Assembly: GCF_029433105.1 (NCBI RefSeq)
Contig: NZ_JARNTW010000013.1
Coordinates: 62,001-126,000, forward strand
Length of the DNA stretch: 64,000 nt
Direction of reading: 5' to 3'
Source: Runella sp. MFBS21
GTDB lineage: Bacteria; Bacteroidota; Bacteroidia; Cytophagales; Spirosomataceae
Below, in pieces: positions 53,495-62,730 of this stretch. The stretch's first letter is position 1; each line of letters opens with the position of its first letter. Below the pieces are notes generated by a model that saw only the letters and a program-made list of their open reading frames with translations, made no database searches and was not told where the DNA came from. Position numbers and translations under genes: made by a program.

Positions 53495-55239
53495 AAAATA
53501 TACAAATAAGCCCCCAACCCCACAAGGGCTTTTTAAAAAAGTTATTGTTGTTATGCTCTCTTTGGGGAATAGGGAGCTTTGCTTTTGCACAGCACGTACA
53601 TGCAGATGGTACTGTGCACGACGACCACGACCACGGAGGACACGAACCCGCTGCCGAACAAATCAAAATGAAGAAGTCGGAGGCCGCTTCTGAGCGTTAC
53701 GAACTGGTCTTAAAATATGAACATCTACATGCCAATGAAGACGGGAAATTGACCCTTTATGTGGCTGACCCGCTCACTAATCGCCCCATTAGTAATGCCA
53801 AGATTGCTATTGCCGCTTCGTTGGATTCGAAGGCTACTTTTGAGGTAAAGCCCAAAGAAGCAGGGATATACGAAATTACTTCTAAGTTTAGCAGAGAGCG
53901 AAGATTTACATTGACTGTCAAAATAGACGGTATCAATGGGCCAGATTTGATACTATTGAAAGATGTGCTAGTAGGCCATGACGAATCCGAGCACTCCCAT
54001 GAACACGAAAGTGCAGCTATGAGCTGGTATCAAAACCCATATATATTAGGGATTGCAGGGGTATTGGTGGGAATGGTATTAATGTTTTTTTTAATGCGGA
54101 TTCGCAACAAAAAGCTCTTGATGATTTTGTGGGTAAGTGGTTTGCTATTGCCTACGGCGCGTTATCAGCCTAGCCAAGCCCAAGACGATGGTCATGATCA
54201 TGGAGGAAAAAAAGCCACCACTGTGATGACCGATGAGTTTGAAGTACCCAAAGAAACACAGTTTTTGTTTGAGGTTTTGACGGCTCAGGTAGAAACGGGC
54301 GATTTCCGCGAGACAACGCAGCTCTACGGAACGGTGATTCCGGCTTCTACAGGTATGGCTGTGGTACAAACACCGCAGGTGGGGCGCATCGTGTCGCTCA
54401 ATGCGCGTGTAGGGCAACGCGTCAGTAAGGGACAGACCTTGGCGGTTTTAGAACAAAATATCGATGCTAGTACGCAAGTGAGCTTACAAGCCGAGCGCAA
54501 CAACCTCGAAGCCGAACTTTCGGTAGCTCAAAAAGAGTACGAGCGTTTGAAAAAAATCGAAGACATCGCGGCCAAACGAGAAGTGGCAGAAGCCGAAGCA
54601 CGGCTAAAAAAAGCCCAAGAGAATCTCAAGGTTTTTAACAACATCGCTCAAAGCGGAAAAGGTAGTAGCCGTTTAATCGCCCTTACGGCTCCCATTACGG
54701 GTGTGGTGGCTCCTTTTGTGGTGGCTATCGGTTCTACCGTAGGCTTGGGCGAAACGCTCTTTACCGTTACCAATCTCAGCAAAGTATATGTAGAAGCGCA
54801 GGTGTTTGAACAAGACGCCGAAAAAGTTCGCGCTGGCGCAGGCTTTGAAGTAGTATGTCAACGAGATTTTGAGAAACACCAGACCAGCAGAGTACGTTTG
54901 CTTTCGTCAGCACAAATGGTCAATGCCAACCAATCACAAAAGGTGTTGTTTGAGGTAGAAAACCCTGACGGGGATTTCAAAATTGGAGAATATGTTACGG
55001 TGAGAGTACAGGGAGGAAAAGAGTCAAAAACCTTGGCTTTGCCCAATGCGGCACTTAATCAAATCAATGGAAAACCCTGTGTTTTTATCAAAGAAGCTCC
55101 CGAACAATTTCGGGTGGCGTATGTGGCTACAGGCCATAACAACGGTACAGCTACGACCATTTTACATGGTTTAGAATCAGGAGAAAAGGTGGTGGTGTCT
55201 TCTGCGTATCAGTTGAAAATGATTTTCTTAAATCAGTAA
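53491..55239 (+). CDS. czcB: CzcB-like periplasmic adaptor with extra His-rich N-terminal domain
   Basis: The 582-residue protein is longer than a usual adaptor. After a signal peptide comes a His-rich stretch (HDDHDHGGH), then a beta-sandwich-like domain (about 70-165; LTLYVADPLTNRPISNAKIA) and a second His cluster. A membrane segment lies near 185-205 (ILGIAGVLVGMVLMFFLMRI). A further signal-like stretch and a third His run (DDGHDHGG) precede a standard membrane-fusion-protein part (GRIVSLNARVGQRVSKGQTL hairpin, lipoyl half and beta-barrel). It looks like a fusion of a metal-binding sensor-like protein with the adaptor. It bridges CzcA and CzcC in the pump. Confidence 0.88.
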   Translation: MKNIQISPQPHKGFLKKLLLLCSLWGIGSFAFAQHVHADGTVHDDHDHGGHEPAAEQIKMKKSEAASERYELVLKYEHLHANEDGKLTLYVADPLTNRPISNAKIAIAASLDSKATFEVKPKEAGIYEITSKFSRERRFTLTVKIDGINGPDLILLKDVLVGHDESEHSHEHESAAMSWYQNPYILGIAGVLVGMVLMFFLMRIRNKKLLMILWVSGLLLPTARYQPSQAQDDGHDHGGKKATTVMTDEFEVPKETQFLFEVLTAQVETGDFRETTQLYGTVIPASTGMAVVQTPQVGRIVSLNARVGQRVSKGQTLAVLEQNIDASTQVSLQAERNNLEAELSVAQKEYERLKKIEDIAAKREVAEAEARLKKAQENLKVFNNIAQSGKGSSRLIALTAPITGVVAPFVVAIGSTVGLGETLFTVTNLSKVYVEAQVFEQDAEKVRAGAGFEVVCQRDFEKHQTSRVRLLSSAQMVNANQSQKVLFEVENPDGDFKIGEYVTVRVQGGKESKTLALPNAALNQINGKPCVFIKEAPEQFRVAYVATGHNNGTATTILHGLESGEKVVVSSAYQLKMIFLNQ

Positions 55240-55284
55240 AAAAGGCCCGTTTATTTCAGAAGTATCTTATCAGAAAATATAAAA

Positions 55285-58200
55285 ATGCTTGATAAAATCA
55301 TTCGATTTTCGCTGCACAATCGGCTGATTGTGTTGGCGGCAGCAGCCATTTTGCTGGTTGCTGGTACCTATATGGCGCTACGTATTCCGATCGACGTACT
55401 GCCCGATTTGAATCGTACCCGAGTCACTATTTTTTTAGAATCAAACGGCCTCGCGCCCGAAGAAATCGAGACCCAAGTGGTACTTCCTGTAGAGACAGCC
55501 CTCAATGGCGCACCGGGCGTGGAAGCCGTGCGGAGTAGCTCGGCGATTGGACTAGGTATGGTGTATGTCGAATTTGACTGGAATACCGACATCTATCGCG
55601 CTAGGCAATTGGTGGCCGAAAGGCTCCAAACCGTTTCGTTACCAACAGGTATCACACCTATCATGGGGCCAATCACGTCGGTGATGGGGCAGTTTATGTA
55701 CATTGGTCTTAGTGCCGATAAGACCACCACTCCGGCTGAATTGCGCACCTTGGCTGATTTTACAATACGTCGTAGATTGCTCACTATCAAGGGGGTATCT
55801 CAAGTAATACCCATAGGAGGAGAGCGTTTACAGTACCAAGTACAGGTATCAAGTGCCAAGCTCAAACAATTTGGGGTAGGACTTGACGAAGTCGAAAAAG
55901 CCCTCGGGCAAGCCACTCGCAATACCACTGGGAACTTTTATTATGAATACGGCACCGAAGTCTTGATTCGAAATGTGGGACGGGCGGAGTCGCTAGACGA
56001 CTTGGGTAATACAGTAATCACAAGCCGCAACGGACAGCCTATACTGCTAAAACAAGTGGCTGAAGTGAAGTTTGGCGCGGCTTTCAAACGGGGAGACGGT
56101 AGTATCAATGGAAAGCCCGCCGTAATCATGGCTGTCGAAAAGCAGCCTGGCGCCAATACTGTGGCACTTACCAATGCAATAGAAAAAGCCTGTGTAGAAT
56201 TACAGCAAGCGTTACCCAAAGATGTAAAACTGAATCCTAAGATTTTTCAGCAAAAAAACTTCATCGAAAACTCCATCAACAATGTCGTTGAGGCGTTACG
56301 AGATGGCTTTATACTGGTAGTGATTATTTTGTTTTTGTTTTTGATGAATCTACGTACCACCGTTATTACCCTTACGGCTATTCCGTTGTCATTGGTGATT
56401 ACGGCTATTATTTTTCAACTGCTTCATGTTTCTATCAATACCCTTACCTTGGGAGGATTAGCGATTGCGATTGGAGAGTTGGTAGATGATGCGATTGTGG
56501 ATGTTGAAAATGTTTTTCGTCGATTGCGCGAAAACAAAACTTTAGGTAGCCCTAAGTCTACATTACGAGTGGTGTACGAAGCAAGCTCTGAAGTTCGGAA
56601 TTCGATTGTATATGCCACTATCATTGTGGTATTGGTTTTTGTACCCTTGTTTTTCATGGAGGGCATCGAAGGTCGCATTTTTGCGCCTTTAGGCATCGCT
56701 TACATTACTTCTATCACGGCGTCGTTGTTTGTATCCCTAACGGTCACGCCTGTACTATGTAGCTATTTGTTAGGAAGTAAAAAGCAACAAACTCATCATA
56801 AAGGTTTTTGGGCCAATTTCTTAGGCGCTGAAGGGCATCAAGAAGATACGAAAATCGTGCGTTGGCTCAAGAAACAAGATACTAGGCTTTTAGATTGGGC
56901 TTTACAACGTCCTAAGTCTATCATAGGGGCGGCAGTTTTGATGATTGTGGTTTCAATAGGAGCAATTCCTTTTTTTGGCACAGAATTTTTACCTCCTTTC
57001 AATGAAGGTTCTTTTACTATCAACCTCATTGCACCGCCTGGTACGTCTTTAGAAGAGTCTAATCGGATTGGGACATTGGCCGAAAAGCTTATGTTGCAAG
57101 TGCCAGAGGTCGAGTATGCGAGCCGTCGAACTGGGCGAGCCGAGCTAGACGAGCACGTGGAGCCGGTGAGTCGTTCGGAAATTGAGGTTGAACTCAAACC
57201 TAACATTGAGCGGAATCGTGATGAAATTATTGCTGAGATTCGTAAAAAACTCTCGGTCATCAAAGGTGTAAATATTAGTGTAGGCCAACCGATTTCGCAC
57301 CGAATTGAACACTTATTATCGGGGGTACAGGCACAAATAGCCCTAAAACTCTATGGCAACGACCTTACCGAATTGAGAAGTAAAGCGGGCGAAATCAAAA
57401 ATGTAATGCAAGGAGTAGAAGGTATTACCGATCTCAATATAGAGCGACAAGTGATGGTACCTCAACTGTTGATTAGGGTAAAGCGCGATGCTCTCCAACG
57501 CTATGGGCTGCAAGCGGGCAAAGTGGCGGAAGAATTGGAGGTGTTTTATAATGGTAAAGTAACGGGACAGATATATGACGGACAAAAATCTTTTGATATT
57601 CTGATTCGTGCCAATGAGCAAGAACGTTCGAATTTAGAGGCAATTCGCAATACCCAAATCAGCACTCCCGACGGAACGCTCGTGCCGCTGGAGCAGATTG
57701 CGGACATTGAGCAGACGGTGACTGTCAACCAAGTAATGCACGAAAATACCCAACGACGAATGGTGATTTCGGCCAATGTCCAAGGGCGCGATTTGGGAAG
57801 TGTGGTTGACGAAATCAAGAAAAAAGTGGGTCAGTTGCAACTTCCAGCGGGTTATTATGTGGTGTATTCGGGCTTGATAGAGAGTCAGTCGTCGGCTACG
57901 CAGTTGATTGGACTTTTGAGCATTTTTTCCATTTTAAGCATCTATTTAGTTCTCTTTACGCATTTCAAATCTCACCATATTGTACTGCAAATCATGCTAA
58001 ATGTACCTTTAGCACTTGTAGGAAGTGTAGTGGCGGTAAGTCTTACAGGGGGAGTGTTTTCGGTGGCTACATTGGTCGGGTTTATCACGCTGACAGGCAT
58101 TGCGAGTCGCAATGGTATCATGATGATTTCGCATTATATTCATCTTGTCGAAAATGAAGGCGAGGTTTTTGGAAAAGCCATGATTGTCCGTGGCTCGTTG

Positions 58201-58440
58201 GAGCGGCTTGTGCCAGTATTGATGACCGCCTTGGTGGCGGCATTGGCTTTGATTCCACTGACGCTCGACCCCCAAGCGGCTGGCAAAGAGATTCTCTATC
58301 CCGTGGCTACGGTGATTTTAGGAGGGTTAATTTCCAGTACATTGCTAGATATGATTGTTACCCCCGTCGTATTTTACGCCTTTGGGAAAAGAGCCTTAGA
58401 AACCTACTTTAGCGAAAAACGTAGGGTGAAGGAGTTTTAG
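55285..58440 (+). CDS. czcA: CzcA/CusA-type heavy-metal RND efflux permease
   Basis: The 1051-residue inner-membrane pump has the RND layout: TM1 at the start (RLIVLAAAAILLVAGTYMAL), a large periplasmic loop, TM2-6, a second loop and TM8-12. The proton-relay motif is GELVDDAIVDVENVF with Asp401/Asp402, as in heavy-metal RND permeases. It expels divalent cations using proton flow, with CzcB and CzcC. The metal cannot be told from the sequence alone; Zn/Co/Cd or Cu/Ag are possible. Confidence 0.92.
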   Translation: MLDKIIRFSLHNRLIVLAAAAILLVAGTYMALRIPIDVLPDLNRTRVTIFLESNGLAPEEIETQVVLPVETALNGAPGVEAVRSSSAIGLGMVYVEFDWNTDIYRARQLVAERLQTVSLPTGITPIMGPITSVMGQFMYIGLSADKTTTPAELRTLADFTIRRRLLTIKGVSQVIPIGGERLQYQVQVSSAKLKQFGVGLDEVEKALGQATRNTTGNFYYEYGTEVLIRNVGRAESLDDLGNTVITSRNGQPILLKQVAEVKFGAAFKRGDGSINGKPAVIMAVEKQPGANTVALTNAIEKACVELQQALPKDVKLNPKIFQQKNFIENSINNVVEALRDGFILVVIILFLFLMNLRTTVITLTAIPLSLVITAIIFQLLHVSINTLTLGGLAIAIGELVDDAIVDVENVFRRLRENKTLGSPKSTLRVVYEASSEVRNSIVYATIIVVLVFVPLFFMEGIEGRIFAPLGIAYITSITASLFVSLTVTPVLCSYLLGSKKQQTHHKGFWANFLGAEGHQEDTKIVRWLKKQDTRLLDWALQRPKSIIGAAVLMIVVSIGAIPFFGTEFLPPFNEGSFTINLIAPPGTSLEESNRIGTLAEKLMLQVPEVEYASRRTGRAELDEHVEPVSRSEIEVELKPNIERNRDEIIAEIRKKLSVIKGVNISVGQPISHRIEHLLSGVQAQIALKLYGNDLTELRSKAGEIKNVMQGVEGITDLNIERQVMVPQLLIRVKRDALQRYGLQAGKVAEELEVFYNGKVTGQIYDGQKSFDILIRANEQERSNLEAIRNTQISTPDGTLVPLEQIADIEQTVTVNQVMHENTQRRMVISANVQGRDLGSVVDEIKKKVGQLQLPAGYYVVYSGLIESQSSATQLIGLLSIFSILSIYLVLFTHFKSHHIVLQIMLNVPLALVGSVVAVSLTGGVFSVATLVGFITLTGIASRNGIMMISHYIHLVENEGEVFGKAMIVRGSLERLVPVLMTALVAALALIPLTLDPQAAGKEILYPVATVILGGLISSTLLDMIVTPVVFYAFGKRALETYFSEKRRVKEF

Positions 58441-58829
58441 CTATGCTCTAAAATAAAGGCGGGATCAATTGACAACTTTTTATAGAGGCGTTTTGCTAAG
58501 TCCATGTTGACTCGCCGTTTTCCTGACATAACTTCTGAAAGACGAGTAGGCGTGATATTTAGCAAATGTGCCAAATCCTTTTGTTTCAGTTTCATCTGAT
58601 ACATTTTTAGAGATAGCATTTCGGGGAGTGACTGTGGAGATTGGACTACAATAGGGGCTAAAGGAATACGGTCTTCATATTGCTCTGCAGCAATTGAAAG
58701 TGTTTGTAATTCAGCCACTTCGTTTGGAGAGAGATTAGCAAAGCCACCCAACGAAGTTGCTTTTTTTAGAAAATATTCAATACGGTTCATGGTGGTTTCG
58801 TATTGAGTTTCATTTGTGATTGTACTCAT
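58437..58829 (-). CDS. HigA-like HTH antitoxin
   Basis: The 130-residue protein has a C-terminal Cro/C1-type helix-turn-helix (KLKQKDLAHLLNITPTRLSE) in the arrangement of HigA antitoxins, which bind their own promoter and the HigB toxin. Its stop codon overlaps the end of czcA on the other strand by four bases. The toxin gene lies six bases upstream, the usual higBA order. Confidence 0.85.
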   Translation of the reverse strand: MSTITNETQYETTMNRIEYFLKKATSLGGFANLSPNEVAELQTLSIAAEQYEDRIPLAPIVVQSPQSLPEMLSLKMYQMKLKQKDLAHLLNITPTRLSEVMSGKRRVNMDLAKRLYKKLSIDPAFILEHS

Positions 58830-58835
58830 CGCTAA

Positions 58836-59129
58836 CTAAATAATTGTTACATCAATTTTATTATATTCAGCATGAGAGCCTATAAAACGAATGTAAACGG
58901 TACGGATATCAAAGAAAATCATAGCAACTAGCCTATATTGATTCCCCATGATATTGAATACATAACGGTCATTCCCTACAAAGTCAACTGAATTAAAAGT
59001 TTGTTTTATGTGTAGAAAATTTCCCCAATCAGCATTTTTCGTTTTATCATACCACTCGTTTAGTGCTTCGATTGTTTCTGCATGCTTTGTGCCAAAACTG
59101 TTTGTGATAGTTTTACTAATGATTACCAT
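58836..59129 (-). CDS. HigB-like mRNA interferase toxin
   Basis: The 97-residue protein belongs to the HigB subgroup of RelE-type toxins: ALNEWYDKTKNADWGNFLHI, NDRYVFNIMGNQYRLVAMI and VYIRFIGSHAEYNKID are typical. It should cleave mRNA at the ribosome. The pair sits between the RND operon and the P-type ATPase, with transcription opposite to both. Confidence 0.88.
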   Translation of the reverse strand: MVIISKTITNSFGTKHAETIEALNEWYDKTKNADWGNFLHIKQTFNSVDFVGNDRYVFNIMGNQYRLVAMIFFDIRTVYIRFIGSHAEYNKIDVTII

Positions 59130-59307
59130 GAAAACAAAAAAGTATATCTTTTGAATAGTTCATATGCTTAAAATAAAGACTGTTTCATGTTTTTCATAAG
59201 TAATGCAAAAAGAGAATAAAATTACACTTTTCAAAATTTAATTTTGATTTATGTATGAAGAGGAATTGAGTTTTTTGTTGTAAAAATTTGTAAATCAATG
59301 TGGTATT

Positions 59308-61353
59308 ATGGAACATCAGCACATTTATGATGCCCAAGGCAAGCAGCTTTGTTGTCTTCAGGAAGAAAAAATATATACTAAAGCAGGAGCAAAAGAATTA
59401 CTCAGAAATGATACTTGCTGCACTATACATCAGCATGACGAACACCATGATGATGAGGGTCATGACCATGATCATTCGTCTGCAAACCAAACGACTTTCC
59501 AGATGTTTTTGCCGTCTGTGATTTCCTTAGTCTTGTTGTTGATAGGCATTGCTTTTGACAATTGGATGGTACAAAGTTGGTTTACGGGCTGGATACGTAT
59601 CATCTGGTATTTAGTAGCCTATGCTCCGGTTGGATTTCCAGTGATAAAAGAAGCCTTTGAAAGTATAACCAAAGGTGAGGTTTTCTCGGAATTTTTCTTG
59701 ATGACCATCGCTACAGTCGGGGCCTTTGCGATTCAAGAGTATCCAGAAGGAGTGGCAGTAATGCTTTTTTACGCCGTTGGAGAAGTATTCCAAACCTTGG
59801 CCGTTAAGCGTGCCAAAGGTAACATCAAAGCCTTGCTAGATCAGCGCCCCGACGAAGTTACGTTGGTGATGGACAATCGTCAAAATCAAATTGTAAAAGC
59901 CGAATTCGTAGAAATTGGCGCTGTTGTTCAGCTCAAAGCAGGAGAAAAGCTGGCTTTGGATGGCGTACTTCTTTCTGAAAACGCATCTTTCAATACGGCT
60001 GCTTTGACGGGAGAAAGCAAACCCGATACTAAAACCAAAGGAGAGGGCGTACTTGCTGGCATGATAAATCTCAACGGAGTAGCTCAAGTAAAAGTCACTA
60101 CAGCCTACAAGGATAGTAAATTGAGTCGTATCCTCGAATTGGTACAAAACGCTACTGCCCAAAAAGCCCCCACTGAGCTTTTTATTCGCAAGTTTGCTAA
60201 AATATATACTCCTATTGTGGTGGGGCTGGCGTTAGGTATTTGTTTGTTGCCTTACTTTTTTGTGGACACCTATGAGTTCAAAACATGGTTGTATCGTTCC
60301 TTGATTTTCTTAGTGATTTCATGTCCTTGTGCATTGGTTATTTCTATCCCGTTGGGGTATTTTGGGGGAATAGGCGCCGCCTCGCGCAATGGCATTTTGT
60401 TTAAGGGTAGTAGCTTTTTAGACCTCATCGCCAACATTCAAAACGTAGTAATGGACAAAACTGGCACCCTGACTAAAGGAGTCTTTAAAGTACAGGAAGT
60501 TGTTTTTAAGGAAGGAGTTGATAAAATAAAAATGCTTCAAATGGTCAATGCTTTAGAAAGCAAAAGCACCCACCCAGTAGCTACTGCGATTCATCACTAT
60601 GTGGGGGCTGTGGATGCATCTGTCCCAATTCAGGAGGTAGAAGAAATAGCGGGACATGGCCTAAAAGCCATCATTGAAGGCAATGAATTGTTGGTTGGTA
60701 ATTTTAAATTGATGGATAAGTTTGGGATTCAGTATGATGTAGATCCTCAAAGTGTTGTTGATACGCTCATTGCAGTGGCTTTCAATAAAGCGTTTGTGGG
60801 CTATTTGACGATTGCCGACGAAATCAAAGAAGATGCTTCTTCTGCGATAAATGCGCTAAAAAAATTGGGAGTGCAAGTGACGATGTTGAGCGGTGATAAA
60901 GATACTGTAGTAAAGGCCGTAGCTCAGAAACTCGCCATTCAACAGGCTTTTGGAGATTTGTTGCCCGAAGATAAAGTAAACAAAGTAAAGGCCCTTAAAG
61001 GCCAAAATGAAACCGTCGCTTTTGTGGGAGATGGTGTAAACGATGCCCCAGTGATAGCTCTAAGTGATGTGGGCATTGCAATGGGAGGTTTGGGAAGTGA
61101 TGCCACCATCGAAACCGCCGACATTGTTATTCAGGATGATGCACCTTCCAAAATCCCGATGGCTATTCATATCGGCAGACAAACCAAACGCATTGTGTGG
61201 CAAAATATCAGTTTGGCATTTGGCGTGAAAGCGATTGTGTTGATATTAGGGGCAGGTGGCCTCGCAACGATGTGGGAGGCTGTTTTTGCCGATGTAGGAG
61301 TCGCCTTATTGGCTATCTTGAATGCTTATCGGATACAAGGACTAAAAGTGTAG
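59308..61353 (+). CDS. Heavy-metal P1B-type ATPase (Zn/Cd/Co/Pb type)
   Basis: The 681-residue pump has a His/Asp-rich cytosolic start (HQHDEHHDDEGHDHDHSS) in place of an HMA domain. The metal-translocating motif CPC is at 339-341 (ISCPCALV), the phosphorylation site DKTGT begins at Asp383, TGES lies in the actuator domain, and GDGVNDAP in the hinge. This is the ZntA/CadA class rather than CopA, judged by the N-terminal His richness; the metal remains a guess. It exports ions across the inner membrane to the periplasm, where the Czc pump could take over. Confidence 0.92.
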   Translation: MEHQHIYDAQGKQLCCLQEEKIYTKAGAKELLRNDTCCTIHQHDEHHDDEGHDHDHSSANQTTFQMFLPSVISLVLLLIGIAFDNWMVQSWFTGWIRIIWYLVAYAPVGFPVIKEAFESITKGEVFSEFFLMTIATVGAFAIQEYPEGVAVMLFYAVGEVFQTLAVKRAKGNIKALLDQRPDEVTLVMDNRQNQIVKAEFVEIGAVVQLKAGEKLALDGVLLSENASFNTAALTGESKPDTKTKGEGVLAGMINLNGVAQVKVTTAYKDSKLSRILELVQNATAQKAPTELFIRKFAKIYTPIVVGLALGICLLPYFFVDTYEFKTWLYRSLIFLVISCPCALVISIPLGYFGGIGAASRNGILFKGSSFLDLIANIQNVVMDKTGTLTKGVFKVQEVVFKEGVDKIKMLQMVNALESKSTHPVATAIHHYVGAVDASVPIQEVEEIAGHGLKAIIEGNELLVGNFKLMDKFGIQYDVDPQSVVDTLIAVAFNKAFVGYLTIADEIKEDASSAINALKKLGVQVTMLSGDKDTVVKAVAQKLAIQQAFGDLLPEDKVNKVKALKGQNETVAFVGDGVNDAPVIALSDVGIAMGGLGSDATIETADIVIQDDAPSKIPMAIHIGRQTKRIVWQNISLAFGVKAIVLILGAGGLATMWEAVFADVGVALLAILNAYRIQGLKV

Positions 61354-61421
61354 GAAATAAAATAATTATAATGTTTTGGTAGTGAGTGTGTTATTTTTTT
61401 GGGATAAATAAAAGAAATATG

Positions 61422-61459
61422 GTGGGGGCTATTAAAATTATTCATGTAATAGTCCCCAC
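61422..61459. terminator. Bidirectional hairpin between convergent genes
   Basis: GTGGGGGCTATT and AATAGTCCCCAC pair with one G-T wobble around 14 bases, midway between the convergent ATPase and adaptor genes. Confidence 0.6.
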
Positions 61460-61504
61460 AAATCAATCCTATAATGAACCATCTTTTCATGAATGAGCTA
61501 GGGA

Positions 61505-62614
61505 TTATTGGACTAAGGTTCCTTCTTTGAGATCATCTCTCGGATTGAGCAGAATCTTATCGTCGGCATTGAGATTTCCAAAAACTTCGGTGAGCTCGCC
61601 CGATTGTTGGCCTTTCCTTACATCTACAAATTGAGCGCGCCCGTCTGTAACTCGAATAATATACTGTCGTTCGGTAGAGGCAATGACGGCCGATGAAGGT
61701 ACACTGAAGGCATTGGGAGTGCCTTCAGTGGAGAGAATTACTTCTGCAAACATACCGGGCTTGAATTTGCCAGCGTTGTTTGGGACGTCAATTTCGACAG
61801 TTTCGGACCTAAACTTTTCATTCATGTTACTAGCTCGTCGGCTGATTTTTTCACGGAAAGTTTGATTCGGAAGGGTATTTACCGAAAACGATACAACATC
61901 TCCCTTTTTTAGGCTCATGGCGTACGTTTCGGGCACATCTATGACCAGACGAAGAGGGTTTTGCTGTTGTAACACCATCATAGGTCCTTCCATTTTTGCC
62001 CCTAATCCTACCAATGCTCCGGGGTGCACATTCCGCTCAGTAATGATACCATCAAAAGGGGCCGTAACGGTGAGGTAAGATTTGATTTTGGTCAAGGCAC
62101 GTAGATTGGCTTCTTCTCCAAGTAGGGAGGCGCTATCGGCCATCATGCGGGCGTGAGCTGTTTCCAAATCTAAGGCCGAAACCGAGCCAGGTACTTTACT
62201 GCTAGATTTGAGTCGGCGGTAGTGCTCTTTGCTTGCTACGAGCAAGGCATTGGCTTTAAGGGTGTTAGAGCGGGCTGCTACGAGTCTTTCTTCTGATTCG
62301 GGAGAGTCAAGAATCATCAATACTTGGCCTTTGCGTACGACAGAGCCTCTATCGACCAGTACTTGTTCCACAAACCCATCTGCTTTTGGATAAATATTTA
62401 CCTCTTGGAAAGCCTTAAATTCGGCAGGGAGCTGAACCATTTGTCCCACTTTTTGGCGAGAGGGTGTCCCAATTTCGAAATTAATTTTGGGCTTATCTTT
62501 TTTTGTAGACTTTTTACGAGCTACCTCGTCTGACTCAGAAGAAGTACAATGAATAAGAGTAGGGATTAGCAACATTGCAGCTACCACACTATAAATGCTT
62601 TCAGAGATTCTCAT
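61505..62614 (-). CDS. RND efflux periplasmic adaptor lipoprotein (HlyD family)
   Basis: From the ATG complement at 62614 the protein has 369 residues with a lipoprotein signal ending at the Cys of LIHCTSS. The adaptor body has the lipoyl half-motifs (VEQVLVDRGSVVRKGQVLMI; YLTVTAPFDGIITERNVHPG) and a coiled-coil hairpin between them. It links an inner-membrane RND pump to an outer-membrane channel. The partner permease is encoded 116 bp upstream on the same strand. Confidence 0.9.
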   Translation of the reverse strand: MRISESIYSVVAAMLLIPTLIHCTSSESDEVARKKSTKKDKPKINFEIGTPSRQKVGQMVQLPAEFKAFQEVNIYPKADGFVEQVLVDRGSVVRKGQVLMILDSPESEERLVAARSNTLKANALLVASKEHYRRLKSSSKVPGSVSALDLETAHARMMADSASLLGEEANLRALTKIKSYLTVTAPFDGIITERNVHPGALVGLGAKMEGPMMVLQQQNPLRLVIDVPETYAMSLKKGDVVSFSVNTLPNQTFREKISRRASNMNEKFRSETVEIDVPNNAGKFKPGMFAEVILSTEGTPNAFSVPSSAVIASTERQYIIRVTDGRAQFVDVRKGQQSGELTEVFGNLNADDKILLNPRDDLKEGTLVQ

Positions 62615-62730
62615 GTGATTTAAGTAATTGAGAAAAGTTTTTGGGTATTTTAAGTCACTAAACATTCTGATTTTGAGTAAATAATCTCAAGAAGTGAAGC
62701 GCCATTAACTATTAAAATATGTTTTAGAGC

